Shown here in pieces: positions 7,956 through 17,033 of a stretch of 28,052 nt of DNA. How positions within the stretch are numbered: position 1 is the first letter of the stretch; each line of letters begins with the position of its first letter. This stretch comes from a virus: IMG/VR virus record IMGVR_UViG_3300042380_000124, positions 1 through 28,052 of that record. One strand, 5' to 3'. Both the position numbers and the translations under genes were made by a program. Below the pieces are notes generated by a model. The model had not been told where the DNA came from and did not search any database. It was given only the letters and a program-made list of their open reading frames with translations.

Positions 7956-10145
7956 TTACATCATTCCATTTGCTGTAGTGTTGCCTTGTTGAACCATGCT
8001 GAGTACCTCAGGCAAAGCCTCAGCTACAGGTACGCCTTTAGCAAGTATCTCACCAAGTGCGACCTTTGCTTGTGGCGGCAATGCGTCAATCATTGCAGCC
8101 AATTCTTCTAGTGCCATTCCACCACCACCTTGTGGCGGTGGTGCAGCACCAGTCGGTGAAGTCGGAGCAGTAGCTCCTTCACCACCACCACCAGCACCTT
8201 GTGTGCTATTCCCCCTCTGCATTGCAACTACAACTTCCTCCTTCATGCGTTCAAACGCATCCGCAGGGAGGTTAAGTTCGTCGAACGCTTCTTCGAGAAT
8301 AGTAAGGATTGTCTCAATGACAACGCTAGGTGCAAACTGTGCCAGCTTACCAAGTATCTCAGACATTTCTAATGCCTGCTGCTTCTTACCAGCACTAGTG
8401 GGCTTCTGCGTAGAACCACCTACAGTCTGACACTGGAACATGTCACGCAGTTCCTCTGGCACACGTGGTTGCCAGTTCATCGAACGCTTAGCGCCGATCA
8501 ATGCACGGACTGCATCAGCTTCCATGAACTGTGCACAAAGGTAGCCAATGTTGTACAGTACAATGCCTAACGCATCTTCGATAGCGTCGATCTTCTCATC
8601 TAAGCGTAATGCAGTACCACTGTTGTAGTTCTCAATCGCTTTGTTAGTCGTGTTCGTCTTGAACTGTACGTTACGCATAACGTCAGAGACACCACTGACA
8701 CGATCAATGGACTGGAATGGGCGTTGCAGATCGAATAGCTGCATAGCCTTTAACATACTGTTAGGCTTCTCTACGATCATGTCACGCATGTTAGTACCTT
8801 CTGGTACTTCCACACCTACAGCGTTAGGTCCACCACCAGTAAGCCATGCAATGACGCTATCACGGTTAAACTTGTTGTTGTAAAGGATGTTCTCCTTCAC
8901 GTCCTGCCTAGCACGACGGAATTCATCGTGTATCTCATTGATAGCATCTTGCTGATCTAGGTAGTACGTGACGTTACTAGGAGCTAATGCACCTACGACA
9001 GTAGTGTTGAACACTAATGCCGTGAGTGGAAAGAACCCAGGCAGCATGTACGGATCATTCTCTGCCCAAATAGGCCAGTCCCAACGGTTATCAGTGTACA
9101 AGTACACTCGCCGTGTAATACGATCCCAGATGCGCCAGCACATGGTGCGCTGTGCTTTCTCTAGCTGCGCTTTACTCTCGTAACCGTACTGATGAGCAGA
9201 CGCATCTGTCTCGAACAGCTTAAAGTTCTTAATGTCATCATCACCTGATGCGTCACCTAGCAGCACATGCGTAGGCTCGTACAAGGACATGACTTGTCCA
9301 TCTTCACCCTTCTTACCATACCGTGCATTCAGGTACGCAGTGGGGTAAATCTCACGAATAGCCATCCATTTCGCATCACTGTAATCTGGCATCGACGCAT
9401 CCGCATCGACGAGTACATCCTGTGGCGTACGATACTTGACAAACGGTCCTGGTGGCGTAAGAACATCTAATTCTTCCTCCAATGCGAGTAGCTGTCCTTC
9501 TACTTCACGGATAGTCTTAGTGTCTTTAGCATCGGCTAGTTCAGTCGATAGACGTTGAATGTCATCCTGCGCAGCAAGGATGGATTGCTGACGTAGAGTG
9601 TAACCGTATTCCATCCAACCGAGGTTGCACAGCTCAGCAGCTAGTACAGCCTGCTTAGCATGTATCTTCAAATTCAGCCCAGGTGCGTGCTTACGTCCTG
9701 CGAGAGCATTGACTACATCTTCTACCTGCTGTACGAAGTCCTTCATGTCCTCATTAGGAGTGGTAAACTCTGCTTGAGGGTTCTTCGCATACAATGCAGG
9801 CATCATTGCACGCACATTGGCGTAGACAATGTTCTCTGTCTCAGACCACTTGTTGTTACGACGCTTAGAGTAGTATCTGTTACCACTCATACTATCGCGA
9901 CCTTCACGGTGCTCTAGCTGATTGTTATTGTAATAACGGATAGCCTCGTCCCATGCTTCCTCATGCACTTTACGTGCTGATCTAGCAGCGGCGATACGCC
10001 CCTTCCATAACTTACCATGCTCACGACTGACAGGTACTTTGCTGTTCTCATCAATGCGATACATTGGTGCGCCAGCATCCACAGGTGCGAGCGGAGCCTC
10101 TGCATCTAATGCACGTTCAATCGGAGCAGGCAGTGTATCGCTCAT
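7956..10145 (-). CDS. Portal protein
   Basis: The 729-residue protein is in the size range of P22/T7-type podovirus portals. It has an early helical region (LWKGRIAAARSARKVHEEAWDEAIRYY) and NRYYSKRRNNKWSETENIVYANVRAMMPALYAKNPQAEF, the usual start of the stem and wing domains (quoted in part: NIVYANVRAMMPALYAKNP). A segment with RRARQDVKENIL lies mid-protein, and the Gly/Pro-rich C-terminus (PPPQGGGG) ends in helices. It forms the dodecameric ring at one capsid vertex through which TerL pumps DNA. It overlaps the gene before it by ATGA and precedes the scaffold gene. Confidence 0.88.
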   Translation of the reverse strand: MSDTLPAPIERALDAEAPLAPVDAGAPMYRIDENSKVPVSREHGKLWKGRIAAARSARKVHEEAWDEAIRYYNNNQLEHREGRDSMSGNRYYSKRRNNKWSETENIVYANVRAMMPALYAKNPQAEFTTPNEDMKDFVQQVEDVVNALAGRKHAPGLNLKIHAKQAVLAAELCNLGWMEYGYTLRQQSILAAQDDIQRLSTELADAKDTKTIREVEGQLLALEEELDVLTPPGPFVKYRTPQDVLVDADASMPDYSDAKWMAIREIYPTAYLNARYGKKGEDGQVMSLYEPTHVLLGDASGDDDIKNFKLFETDASAHQYGYESKAQLEKAQRTMCWRIWDRITRRVYLYTDNRWDWPIWAENDPYMLPGFFPLTALVFNTTVVGALAPSNVTYYLDQQDAINEIHDEFRRARQDVKENILYNNKFNRDSVIAWLTGGGPNAVGVEVPEGTNMRDMIVEKPNSMLKAMQLFDLQRPFQSIDRVSGVSDVMRNVQFKTNTTNKAIENYNSGTALRLDEKIDAIEDALGIVLYNIGYLCAQFMEADAVRALIGAKRSMNWQPRVPEELRDMFQCQTVGGSTQKPTSAGKKQQALEMSEILGKLAQFAPSVVIETILTILEEAFDELNLPADAFERMKEEVVVAMQRGNSTQGAGGGGEGATAPTSPTGAAPPPQGGGGMALEELAAMIDALPPQAKVALGEILAKGVPVAEALPEVLSMVQQGNTTANGMM

Positions 10146-10495
10146 TTCATTAAGCTTCCTAGATAATCAACTGCATTGTTGTCAATGAGGTATTGTTGTA
10201 CGCGCTTAGGATCATCTTCGTTTGGGTCTACACCAAACTGCTGCATGTAATTTTCCATCCACGCAGTGGGATGGTTCTTTGCTTTCAGCATTGTCCCGTT
10301 GTCTGTCGAGCTTGGCCAGTGATACTTTCCACCATCAGGTGCATAAGCACTAGGCCGTAGTCCTGACAGCACTGCTGTCTTATAGTCGTAGTCTGATCCT
10401 TCAATCTGCGGGTCTTCACCGTACTGCTGACGGAACTCATTTCGCCATGCACGTATGTCGGGATCAAACTGCCATAGCATGTCGAAGCTGCTCAT
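10142..10495 (-). CDS. Conserved phage protein between TerL and portal
   Basis: The 117-residue, Trp/Tyr/Asp-rich protein contains YDYKTAVLSGLRPSAY, a KYHWPSSTD segment and a KAKNHPTAWMENYMQQFG segment. This 'YDY ... HWP ... NHPT' pattern is shared by small phage proteins usually found beside portal or terminase genes and of unknown function. It overlaps TerL (ATGA) and the portal (ATGA), so it is made with both. A role in packaging or portal assembly is suggested only by position; no enzymatic residues are recognised. Confidence 0.75.
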   Translation of the reverse strand: MSSFDMLWQFDPDIRAWRNEFRQQYGEDPQIEGSDYDYKTAVLSGLRPSAYAPDGGKYHWPSSTDNGTMLKAKNHPTAWMENYMQQFGVDPNEDDPKRVQQYLIDNNAVDYLGSLMK

Positions 10496-12051
10496 CGCAT
10501 GTACCTATGTGATCTGTTATCTACAGTAGCTGCTTCCATCTCATTCCACATGCGGAGCTTAGGAGGCAGTGGCCTTCTAGTAGTCGTTACTAATGTACCC
10601 GGCTGTGGCGTGTCAGTCAACATATACTTTAAAGCATCCATGGCATGGTTGTTCATGTCCACTGGCATGTCAATAGCAGTGTCATCCTTACCACGCTTCC
10701 ATCGCCATGTAGACATCTCATCATGGAACCATGTGAGCTTATCACTGACAAACAGTGATGGACAACCGTAACCATGTGTGAATGGATTGAGTACAGTCTC
10801 ACGGATGTGTAAGTGTTGCTTCACCTTAATGATGCCATTGAGAATGGCATTGTTGCCTCTACGCATACGAATGCCATTGTCTACAAACATTGCAGCTGTA
10901 GTCTGTCCTGTAACCTGTCCCGCGTTAGTACGACGGAAGATAGCTGGATCAGCTAACACTTCTGGCTCAGTGTCACGGACGATAAGCTCAGGACCAGCTA
11001 ACTCCGCACGGAGTGTGTTGATTGCATCAGCCTGCGCACCAATGCCCATGTCACGTTCATAGAACCCACCTACAACGTAGGTAATGCCAAGAGCATCTAC
11101 TAACGCAAGTAAGTAACATGACGGAGCAGTGATGCCTAAGTCATAGCCTTCAATGATCGTTAGACGGTAGCCCTGCTGACGTAGATCAGCAATGTGTCGT
11201 ACGAGTGTATCATGTGCAATGATATGCACAGCTTCATCGAACTCGTCATAGACGACACCATCGAATGCTACCCACTTACCTAGTAGGTAACGGTCACGCA
11301 TCTTACCGCGGTATGTTGCTTCTAGCGTCTTAATGTAATCTGCTTCGAGGTTCTGTGCATTCTCATACGTGGATGCCTCAAAGACTTCCACTAGTGGAAT
11401 AGGCTGACCGTTCACTAGAACAGGTCTACCATCATTGTCTACTTCACAGATCAGATCAGGATTGAACCGTCCTGCACGTAAGTCATGCAATGGCTTCACT
11501 AGACGTTTGTACACCCAACCGAGGGTAGGGTTACATGTCAATGACATGTACCGTGGACCAGTCAACGGCATGGTATCATCGTCACCAGCGTATGCTGCAT
11601 TACCACGTAGACGACCTAGTAACTGCTCAAAGTCATGCTCTGTAATCTCAGGGTCTTCGATCTGATCTATGCCTACATAGTCATAGTTAGCAGATAGCAA
11701 GTTGCTAGTAGACTCTCCGTCTGCGCCACCACGCTGTTCAATGTACCTGAAGTCAATGATTGTATCATTGCGTAGTACACAAGTATTGTCCTGTTTGTTA
11801 AAGGACTTGATCCATGAACTAGGGCACCACTTGAAGAACTCTCTACGGAGAGTGCTGTTTAACTTAGGATAAGATGCGCGACCGAGCATCATAGATGCAC
11901 CAGGGTAATCACGTGCGATGCGTAGTGCGTCAGCTACTAAGGCAGTGGTCTTGCCATTAGCAAAACCACCACCGTAGAGACGTATCTTCTTACGACTGAG
12001 GTGGAATGCCTCAGCCGCACTACCTGCGATCAGCTTGTAAGTGTTACTCAT
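10492..12051 (-). CDS. terL: Terminase large subunit (DNA packaging ATPase and nuclease)
   Basis: The 519-residue protein has a Walker A motif GGGFANGKTT (residues 27-36) and a Walker B-like region YVGIDQIEDPE (around 125-135), as in the ATPase domain of podovirus terminases. The nuclease half starts near IIEGYDLGITAP with Asp304 as the expected first metal ligand of the RNase H-like fold, and ends near MDALKYML. It cuts concatemers and pumps DNA into the head through the portal. It overlaps the holin-like gene at its start (ATGA) and the small protein at its end. The probable small subunit lies about 3.4 kb upstream, past the spike gene, an unusual separation. Confidence 0.93.
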   Translation of the reverse strand: MSNTYKLIAGSAAEAFHLSRKKIRLYGGGFANGKTTALVADALRIARDYPGASMMLGRASYPKLNSTLRREFFKWCPSSWIKSFNKQDNTCVLRNDTIIDFRYIEQRGGADGESTSNLLSANYDYVGIDQIEDPEITEHDFEQLLGRLRGNAAYAGDDDTMPLTGPRYMSLTCNPTLGWVYKRLVKPLHDLRAGRFNPDLICEVDNDGRPVLVNGQPIPLVEVFEASTYENAQNLEADYIKTLEATYRGKMRDRYLLGKWVAFDGVVYDEFDEAVHIIAHDTLVRHIADLRQQGYRLTIIEGYDLGITAPSCYLLALVDALGITYVVGGFYERDMGIGAQADAINTLRAELAGPELIVRDTEPEVLADPAIFRRTNAGQVTGQTTAAMFVDNGIRMRRGNNAILNGIIKVKQHLHIRETVLNPFTHGYGCPSLFVSDKLTWFHDEMSTWRWKRGKDDTAIDMPVDMNNHAMDALKYMLTDTPQPGTLVTTTRRPLPPKLRMWNEMEAATVDNRSHRYMR

Positions 12052-12287
12052 TGATTATGCTTAGCAGCATCAATGAGCAACTCTGTCTTGTGTGTGGAAC
12101 CTGACGATGATCCTACCCAGTAGCTAACTATCTGACCAGCCATAGATACCAGTGATCCAAGGATTACGTTCAGTATCGCTTCAGAACCTTTCGGTGCTTC
12201 CTGTGTGAACGTAAGGATCAGTGCTAAGCCAAAGGCGCATAGCACTACAATAGAGATGTAAACAGGTGCCATGCTTCTATCACTCAC
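12048..12287 (-). CDS. Two-span holin-like membrane protein
   Basis: The 79-residue protein has two hydrophobic helices, residues about 9-26 (YISIVVLCAFGLALILTF) and 37-56, then a YWVGSSSGSTHKTEL segment. That small end with YxxGSSSGSxxK recurs in a family of small phage membrane proteins often annotated as class II holins. Holins open the inner membrane at a set time so the endolysin can reach the wall. The start is a GTG with AGGAG 5 bp upstream; an overlapping ATG two bases earlier leads to an immediate stop. It overlaps TerL by ATGA. No endolysin is seen in the window. Confidence 0.68.
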   Translation of the reverse strand: MSDRSMAPVYISIVVLCAFGLALILTFTQEAPKGSEAILNVILGSLVSMAGQIVSYWVGSSSGSTHKTELLIDAAKHNQ

Positions 12288-12295
12288 ATTCTCTC

Positions 12296-12595
12296 CTATA
12301 CATCCGTTGCGGCGACGAATTGTTTGTCAGGCGCGGCTTTGACCGCCGCATAAATGGCGGCCTTGGTCAATCCGTCCGCCGCATCAGCGTCTGCCATGGA
12401 CAGATACACGGTCTTCCGGACGTTCGGCAGCGGGTCCTTCCCTGCATCACGGGCTGCCGCTGACAGCCACCCATCCAACAGGATAGTCACCTGCGCCCCG
12501 CCCGTCGTCGGGAACTCCACGCCGACGTTACGAACGCGCCAATAGCTGGCAATCTGCCCGCTGTTGTCGATCTCTTGCTCCAGTGATAACGCCAT
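12296..12595 (-). CDS. Small spike-linked protein in an acquired GC-rich segment
   Basis: The 99-residue protein starts MALSLEQEIDNSGQIASYWR and contains DGWLSAAARDAGKDPL and a C-terminal helix (LTKAAIYAAVKAAPDKQF). No known domain is recognised. Its base and codon use is visibly richer in G and C than the genes around it and matches the distal end of the spike gene directly upstream, 12 bp away, with a strong AGGAGG site. It probably came in with the spike tip and could be a fibre assembly or accessory protein. The function is not known. Confidence 0.72.
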   Translation of the reverse strand: MALSLEQEIDNSGQIASYWRVRNVGVEFPTTGGAQVTILLDGWLSAAARDAGKDPLPNVRKTVYLSMADADAADGLTKAAIYAAVKAAPDKQFVAATDV

Positions 12596-12607
12596 ATTAA
12601 CCTCCTG

Positions 12608-15466
12608 TTAAGCGGATACAACGCCCAACTGCGCGCTGATCCAAGTGTTAGCCGCTACGAACTCATACTCGCACCGCAACGCATTCGTGAGCGTCACGCC
12701 GGTGGCACCCGCCACCCCGTCAATCGTTTCCGATGCGCTCGCGTAGACTTTCACCGGACTGGCGCCGGCGTGGAAAATTCGGATACGCATTCCGACAACG
12801 CCGACCGGCAAGATCACGCCGGTTGAAGCTGCTACAGTTGTGAGGCGATTGACTTCCTTCGCCAACTGCAACGCATCGGCGCGGGTTGTTCCGGTCGCTG
12901 TCAGGGCGTTCCCAACAGACCGCAGGAAGTAGCCGGCTGACTTTGCGTTGCCGTTGACCTGGAACGCAGTTGACCCGTCGTCTGTAACCGTGCCGATAAG
13001 CGTTCGGCCGCCGAAGAAGTTCTTCGACGCGGTATCTATTTGATACACGCCCCATTTGTTTGTCATCGTTCCGGAGTTGGATGGTGCGGCTACATATGCA
13101 CCGTAGGCGTTCGTTACCGTTCCGCCGGCGTTTGTGTTATCGCATCGGAAGAACCCCGCATACATATCAGTGACGGTGCCGGTAGACGTATTTTGTGGGA
13201 TACCGTCTACCGCGCGCATAATCCCGACAGTGCCGCTGTTAGAATTAATTGGCTGAGATCGCGTGCCGAAGAACGCTGTGATAGTTCCGGTTCCGGTATT
13301 AACCGGGGCGGACGAAATTCCGTAAAGCGCCGCCAACGTATTCCCGGAAGACGCGCTGTAGGATGGCGCTATTGAAGCGCCGTAAAATGTTCCGGTGTGC
13401 GCGACACTTTGCGCGCCTAGAACAGACAGCCCGGTGGTTATGCCCGACCCGTCAGTGCTGCTGCGCGTAACCGTAACAGTCGCACCAGTAATCCCCAATG
13501 CAGCCGCCGAATGCGTAATGGTCACATTGCTGGCGTTAAAGTTGATCACCCCGCCAGACGCGAGGAACAGATCGCCCCACATCAGCGACGACGTGCCCAA
13601 GGCGGAACCGTCAGACACCGCCGGGGATAATGCGGTGCTTGTTAGCTGCATCTCGGCCGCGCTGTTGATTGCCCACCCGAGGGTATTTGCAGCCGGAAGA
13701 TACATGCCGTTTGTTGGTACAACACTTGACGTAGGAATATACGCAGCAGCCGTCCACTGGAAGCTGAAGTCATTAAGCTGAATAGCACGCTCGATGATTA
13801 GCTCAGCAGCAAGTGTACCTTGGTGTGGACCACCGCCTCCCCATGGGAGCAGTGGAACAATGTCAGGTGATGCAAACTCACGGTCAGTGAGTTCAGGCAT
13901 ATTCAATGCACGAGGATGCAGCATCTGCGTCAGTGATGCGTACTCGTCAGTGGCACCTGTCCACGTCAGTACGTTAGATGCAGCACCAGCAGTGCATGTG
14001 ATCGTAGGAGTGTACTCTCCGCCACAACGCGGTACGTAGCCATGGAACATAGCGTACGCATTGTTCGCAATGTTCACAGGAGTAGCAGGGCTGCTACCAG
14101 GAGTGAGGTATCCTAGATAGACACGTGAGCCTTGCTGATGGAAAGTGAAGGAGAAGAACTGCGACTCAGTGCATGTAACGCCTGTAGCAGTCCAATCTAC
14201 GAATGTGTAGTCTTCAGACCCACCCTCAGCCGTGCGGCTTACTGTAATACGATATGAAATCTCAAACGTACCACCATCACGCTTCAGCCAGAAGCGGCAG
14301 CCCTTTGCTTCATCAGACTTCGCACCGCCGATCTGGAATGAGAACTCATTACCCATGGTAGTCCAGTCACCAAGACCAACACGGAATGCGCCGCCCCAAC
14401 CATAGACAGGTACAGAAGCAGTCCACGGCATGACTACATCATAGTTACCTGTGTTAGCCTCACCGATGATAGAGCCATCACGGAGTAGTGGAAGGTTCTC
14501 TTGTGCAAAGCCGAGGTTCAGTTGACTGAACTGTGTCTCAGTGTCAATGAGTCCATAGCCATTAGCTAATGCGTAAGAGCGGATGCCCTCAGCAGCATAC
14601 ATGTAGCGTTGGCGCGTCTCAGCAGCAGTAAGCACTGTTGAAGTGGTAGCCTCTGTCTGCGTCTCACCAATGCTATTCGTCATGATGATGTCAGGGACTT
14701 TAGCCCAGCCTTGCATGATAGCAAGTGCATCACGGATGTGCTTCATCTGGAAGCTGACGCCACCATTGCGTGCGCAGCTAACAATGACTACATCAGGAGC
14801 TAAGTCTTCGACGTAATCAAGCCATGGCTGATTAACGTCATACCACTGCTGCACAACAGTACCGAAGTGGTTATCTGGGAGCGTGTCCCAGTTCATCCCA
14901 CCGATGCCACGGTTGTACCAGTTAATGGTTACACCAGGATTGTCACGCTCGAATGCTTCACGCAGCTTACCATGGAAATTGCCAATGTACGATACACCAT
15001 TAACCTGCGGTGTGGAAACAGAGTCTCCCATTAGTACAATAGTAACTTCACCACGTGCGGCTGCGATTGATCCCATAGGACAATGCTGCGAAGCACGGAA
15101 TGTGGTCAGTGGAGGACGAGGCGGTGACGCATCCTTGGGGATGATAGGCTTGAGTACAGGAGAGCTAACAAGTGATCCATCACCAACGAAGATGAGATCA
15201 GCAGCTTCCTTACTCATAGTCGGTACGTAGTATTCCTCTGCAATCTCCATCTTACGATGACCAGCAGCCAATGCTGCTGCAATACAGAGGTTAACTGCTA
15301 CACTGTCATCAGTGCTACCATCACCGATAGCATTGAAGTCACGCTTCGGTTCATAGTATTCTGCACCGCTAGTAAGGAAGTTATCCGTCAACGATGGATC
15401 AATCGGTCGGATAGACATATTCCCTGGAACAGAACCACCCCATGCGAGGTCAATGACAGTAGCCAT
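12608..15466 (-). CDS. Tail spike with SGNH/GDSL esterase domain
   Basis: The 952-residue protein starts with a virion-attachment region and a spike motif (DFNAIGDGSTDDS, residues 43-55). An SGNH hydrolase domain follows: GDS with nucleophile Ser149, Gly in NRGIGG (185-190), and Asn234 in CARNGG. The last block (DxxH) is not clear, so the catalytic His/Asp is unassigned. It likely removes acyl or acetyl groups from host surface sugars. Beyond about residue 565 the DNA turns GC-rich and the protein changes to short repeated 'G-T-V-T ... Y/F-G' units and a C-terminal beta domain (RIFHAGASPVKVYASASETI) common in prophage fibres. The ATG overlaps the previous stop (TAATG); a GTG two codons upstream is less likely. 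Confidence 0.85.
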   Translation of the reverse strand: MATVIDLAWGGSVPGNMSIRPIDPSLTDNFLTSGAEYYEPKRDFNAIGDGSTDDSVAVNLCIAAALAAGHRKMEIAEEYYVPTMSKEAADLIFVGDGSLVSSPVLKPIIPKDASPPRPPLTTFRASQHCPMGSIAAARGEVTIVLMGDSVSTPQVNGVSYIGNFHGKLREAFERDNPGVTINWYNRGIGGMNWDTLPDNHFGTVVQQWYDVNQPWLDYVEDLAPDVVIVSCARNGGVSFQMKHIRDALAIMQGWAKVPDIIMTNSIGETQTEATTSTVLTAAETRQRYMYAAEGIRSYALANGYGLIDTETQFSQLNLGFAQENLPLLRDGSIIGEANTGNYDVVMPWTASVPVYGWGGAFRVGLGDWTTMGNEFSFQIGGAKSDEAKGCRFWLKRDGGTFEISYRITVSRTAEGGSEDYTFVDWTATGVTCTESQFFSFTFHQQGSRVYLGYLTPGSSPATPVNIANNAYAMFHGYVPRCGGEYTPTITCTAGAASNVLTWTGATDEYASLTQMLHPRALNMPELTDREFASPDIVPLLPWGGGGPHQGTLAAELIIERAIQLNDFSFQWTAAAYIPTSSVVPTNGMYLPAANTLGWAINSAAEMQLTSTALSPAVSDGSALGTSSLMWGDLFLASGGVINFNASNVTITHSAAALGITGATVTVTRSSTDGSGITTGLSVLGAQSVAHTGTFYGASIAPSYSASSGNTLAALYGISSAPVNTGTGTITAFFGTRSQPINSNSGTVGIMRAVDGIPQNTSTGTVTDMYAGFFRCDNTNAGGTVTNAYGAYVAAPSNSGTMTNKWGVYQIDTASKNFFGGRTLIGTVTDDGSTAFQVNGNAKSAGYFLRSVGNALTATGTTRADALQLAKEVNRLTTVAASTGVILPVGVVGMRIRIFHAGASPVKVYASASETIDGVAGATGVTLTNALRCEYEFVAANTWISAQLGVVSA

Positions 15467-16044
15467 TAGCACGTCTCCATATCAATAGTAGGCACATTGC
15501 CTCGTTTGTCCACTACCTCAATGCGGAATGTATTGAGCATGTCAGCACGGATATCGAGCTTCTCTGCCGCCTTGTGTCCGCCACGGTCTAGTAAGTCTTT
15601 GCTAGCAGCTAATGCTACCTTGTCATCTTCACTGTCGATGAGTTCGACTACACGTGTAGCAGCCTTTACCTCACCATTGAGTAGAATACTCTTTACCTCT
15701 GTAGCAGCTTCCTGCTTCACAGTCTCAATGATGAACTGTTCTAACTGCGAGTATGCAGGCTGTGCACGGAGCAGAGTGATCTGCTCTACAGTGAACTTGG
15801 TAGCAACACTAATCTCTGCATCAGAGAGTCCACTAGCTGTGTAGACAAGGATAGCTGCATAGCTATTCAACTGCTTAGGCAGCGCAGGTAGCTCAGCTAA
15901 CTTACGATGCGTGTTAGACACTAACCGCTGTGCTTGGCTATTCGATGGAACAGCCACACGTGTAAACGTAGAAGCTACCGATGGGACAACAACTGTCCCA
16001 TCTGGTAGCCGTAACGGTTCGTTAGCATCAGGTAGCTTGGCCAT
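15466..16044 (-). CDS. Probable terminase small subunit
   Basis: The 192-residue protein has a helix-turn-helix-like region near residues 70-95 (GLSDAEISVATKFTVEQ), then helices (QLEQFIIETVKQEAATEV) and AATRVVELIDSEDDKVALAASKDLLDRGG, a pattern common in small terminase subunits that recognise the packaging site. Size and the presence of TerL on the same strand support this, but the two genes are separated by the spike, a small protein and a holin candidate. An alternative is a virion or regulatory DNA-binding protein. It joins the gene before it and the spike gene by TAATG overlaps. Confidence 0.6.
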   Translation of the reverse strand: MAKLPDANEPLRLPDGTVVVPSVASTFTRVAVPSNSQAQRLVSNTHRKLAELPALPKQLNSYAAILVYTASGLSDAEISVATKFTVEQITLLRAQPAYSQLEQFIIETVKQEAATEVKSILLNGEVKAATRVVELIDSEDDKVALAASKDLLDRGGHKAAEKLDIRADMLNTFRIEVVDKRGNVPTIDMETC

Positions 16045-17033
16045 TAGTCCTTGCTCTTACGTGTACTCTTACTAGCAGCCATCTGCTTACGCTTAGTCAG
16101 CGATTGTTTAATCGCAGCACCAGCACCAGCGGTATCAGCACTGCCACCACTGCGGGGAGTAGCAGTGTTAGATTGTGTAGTTTGTGGAGTAGCAGTGTTC
16201 CGTGCGCCCATCGGCGCGGACGGATCACTCTCTCCCTTCCACATAGGCGTGTTCGTCTTTACAGACGATGCAGGAGCAGAGGTAGCCGGAGTCTGTGCAT
16301 TACCACCTTGAATGAAGTCATCTACTCCTTCACCACGGTAAGTAGAACGCTGTCCTGCTTGCGTACGTGCAGCCAATGCTTCATCAAAGCCTTCACCTGC
16401 TTGGTTAAGCATGTTCGACGGCGGACGTGCGGGGTTCTGTCGCATAGCGTCCATCGTCCGCTGTCGCAAGAACTGCTGCATAGCAGGATAAGCACGATTT
16501 GCAAGACCAACAGGTCCAGTCCCAAATAGGATGAGTGGAAGATCGGGATTAGGATTAGGCACTCTCCCTGCACGGATATCCTCCCCGATGGTTTCTAGTG
16601 AGAACTCACGCTGTGCTGGTGCGACAGCTACAGGTGTAGGAGCAGCAACAGTACTTGTAGCACTACCATCTGGCATAGCAGGTTCATCACCTAGGTATGC
16701 TGTAATGCTGTCACGTACGTTAGTAGATAATTGTCCAGGAGGACTCATTAACAAGGAGTCCTGTGATACAATAGGCTGCAATGACGCAGCAACAGGTGGC
16801 TGTTGCGTGGGAGGGATAGGCGGAGTCGGCAATGGCTGCAGTGATGCAGCTTGTTGCGCTGCGCCCATCGTACGATCCATACTACGGTTAACCGCAGGCA
16901 GTGCTGCACCTTCTACATTCATATCATTCTGTGCTAATGCCATCATGCCACGGTTCAAGTTAGCCGTAGTCATAGGCAAGCCCTGCTGCTGTAGCAGTGA
17001 TACTACAGCAGCATGTGTCTCCTGTGGAGTCAT
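16044..17033 (-). CDS. Low-complexity phage protein of unknown function
   Basis: The 329-residue protein is rich in Pro, Gln, Ala, Thr and Ser. The first 30 residues look helical, then a long low-complexity region (several PPIPPTQQPP-like stretches), one more ordered block near residues 140-200 (SLETIGEDIRAGRVPN, NRAYPAMQQFLRQRTMDA), and a Lys/Arg-rich end (KRKQMAASKSTRKSKD). The basic tail suggests contact with nucleic acid or with an acidic partner. No enzyme motif is seen. It is coupled to its neighbours by TAATG overlaps, so it belongs to the late unit. Scaffold-like, packaging or virion roles are all possible. Confidence 0.68.
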   Translation of the reverse strand: MTPQETHAAVVSLLQQQGLPMTTANLNRGMMALAQNDMNVEGAALPAVNRSMDRTMGAAQQAASLQPLPTPPIPPTQQPPVAASLQPIVSQDSLLMSPPGQLSTNVRDSITAYLGDEPAMPDGSATSTVAAPTPVAVAPAQREFSLETIGEDIRAGRVPNPNPDLPLILFGTGPVGLANRAYPAMQQFLRQRTMDAMRQNPARPPSNMLNQAGEGFDEALAARTQAGQRSTYRGEGVDDFIQGGNAQTPATSAPASSVKTNTPMWKGESDPSAPMGARNTATPQTTQSNTATPRSGGSADTAGAGAAIKQSLTKRKQMAASKSTRKSKD

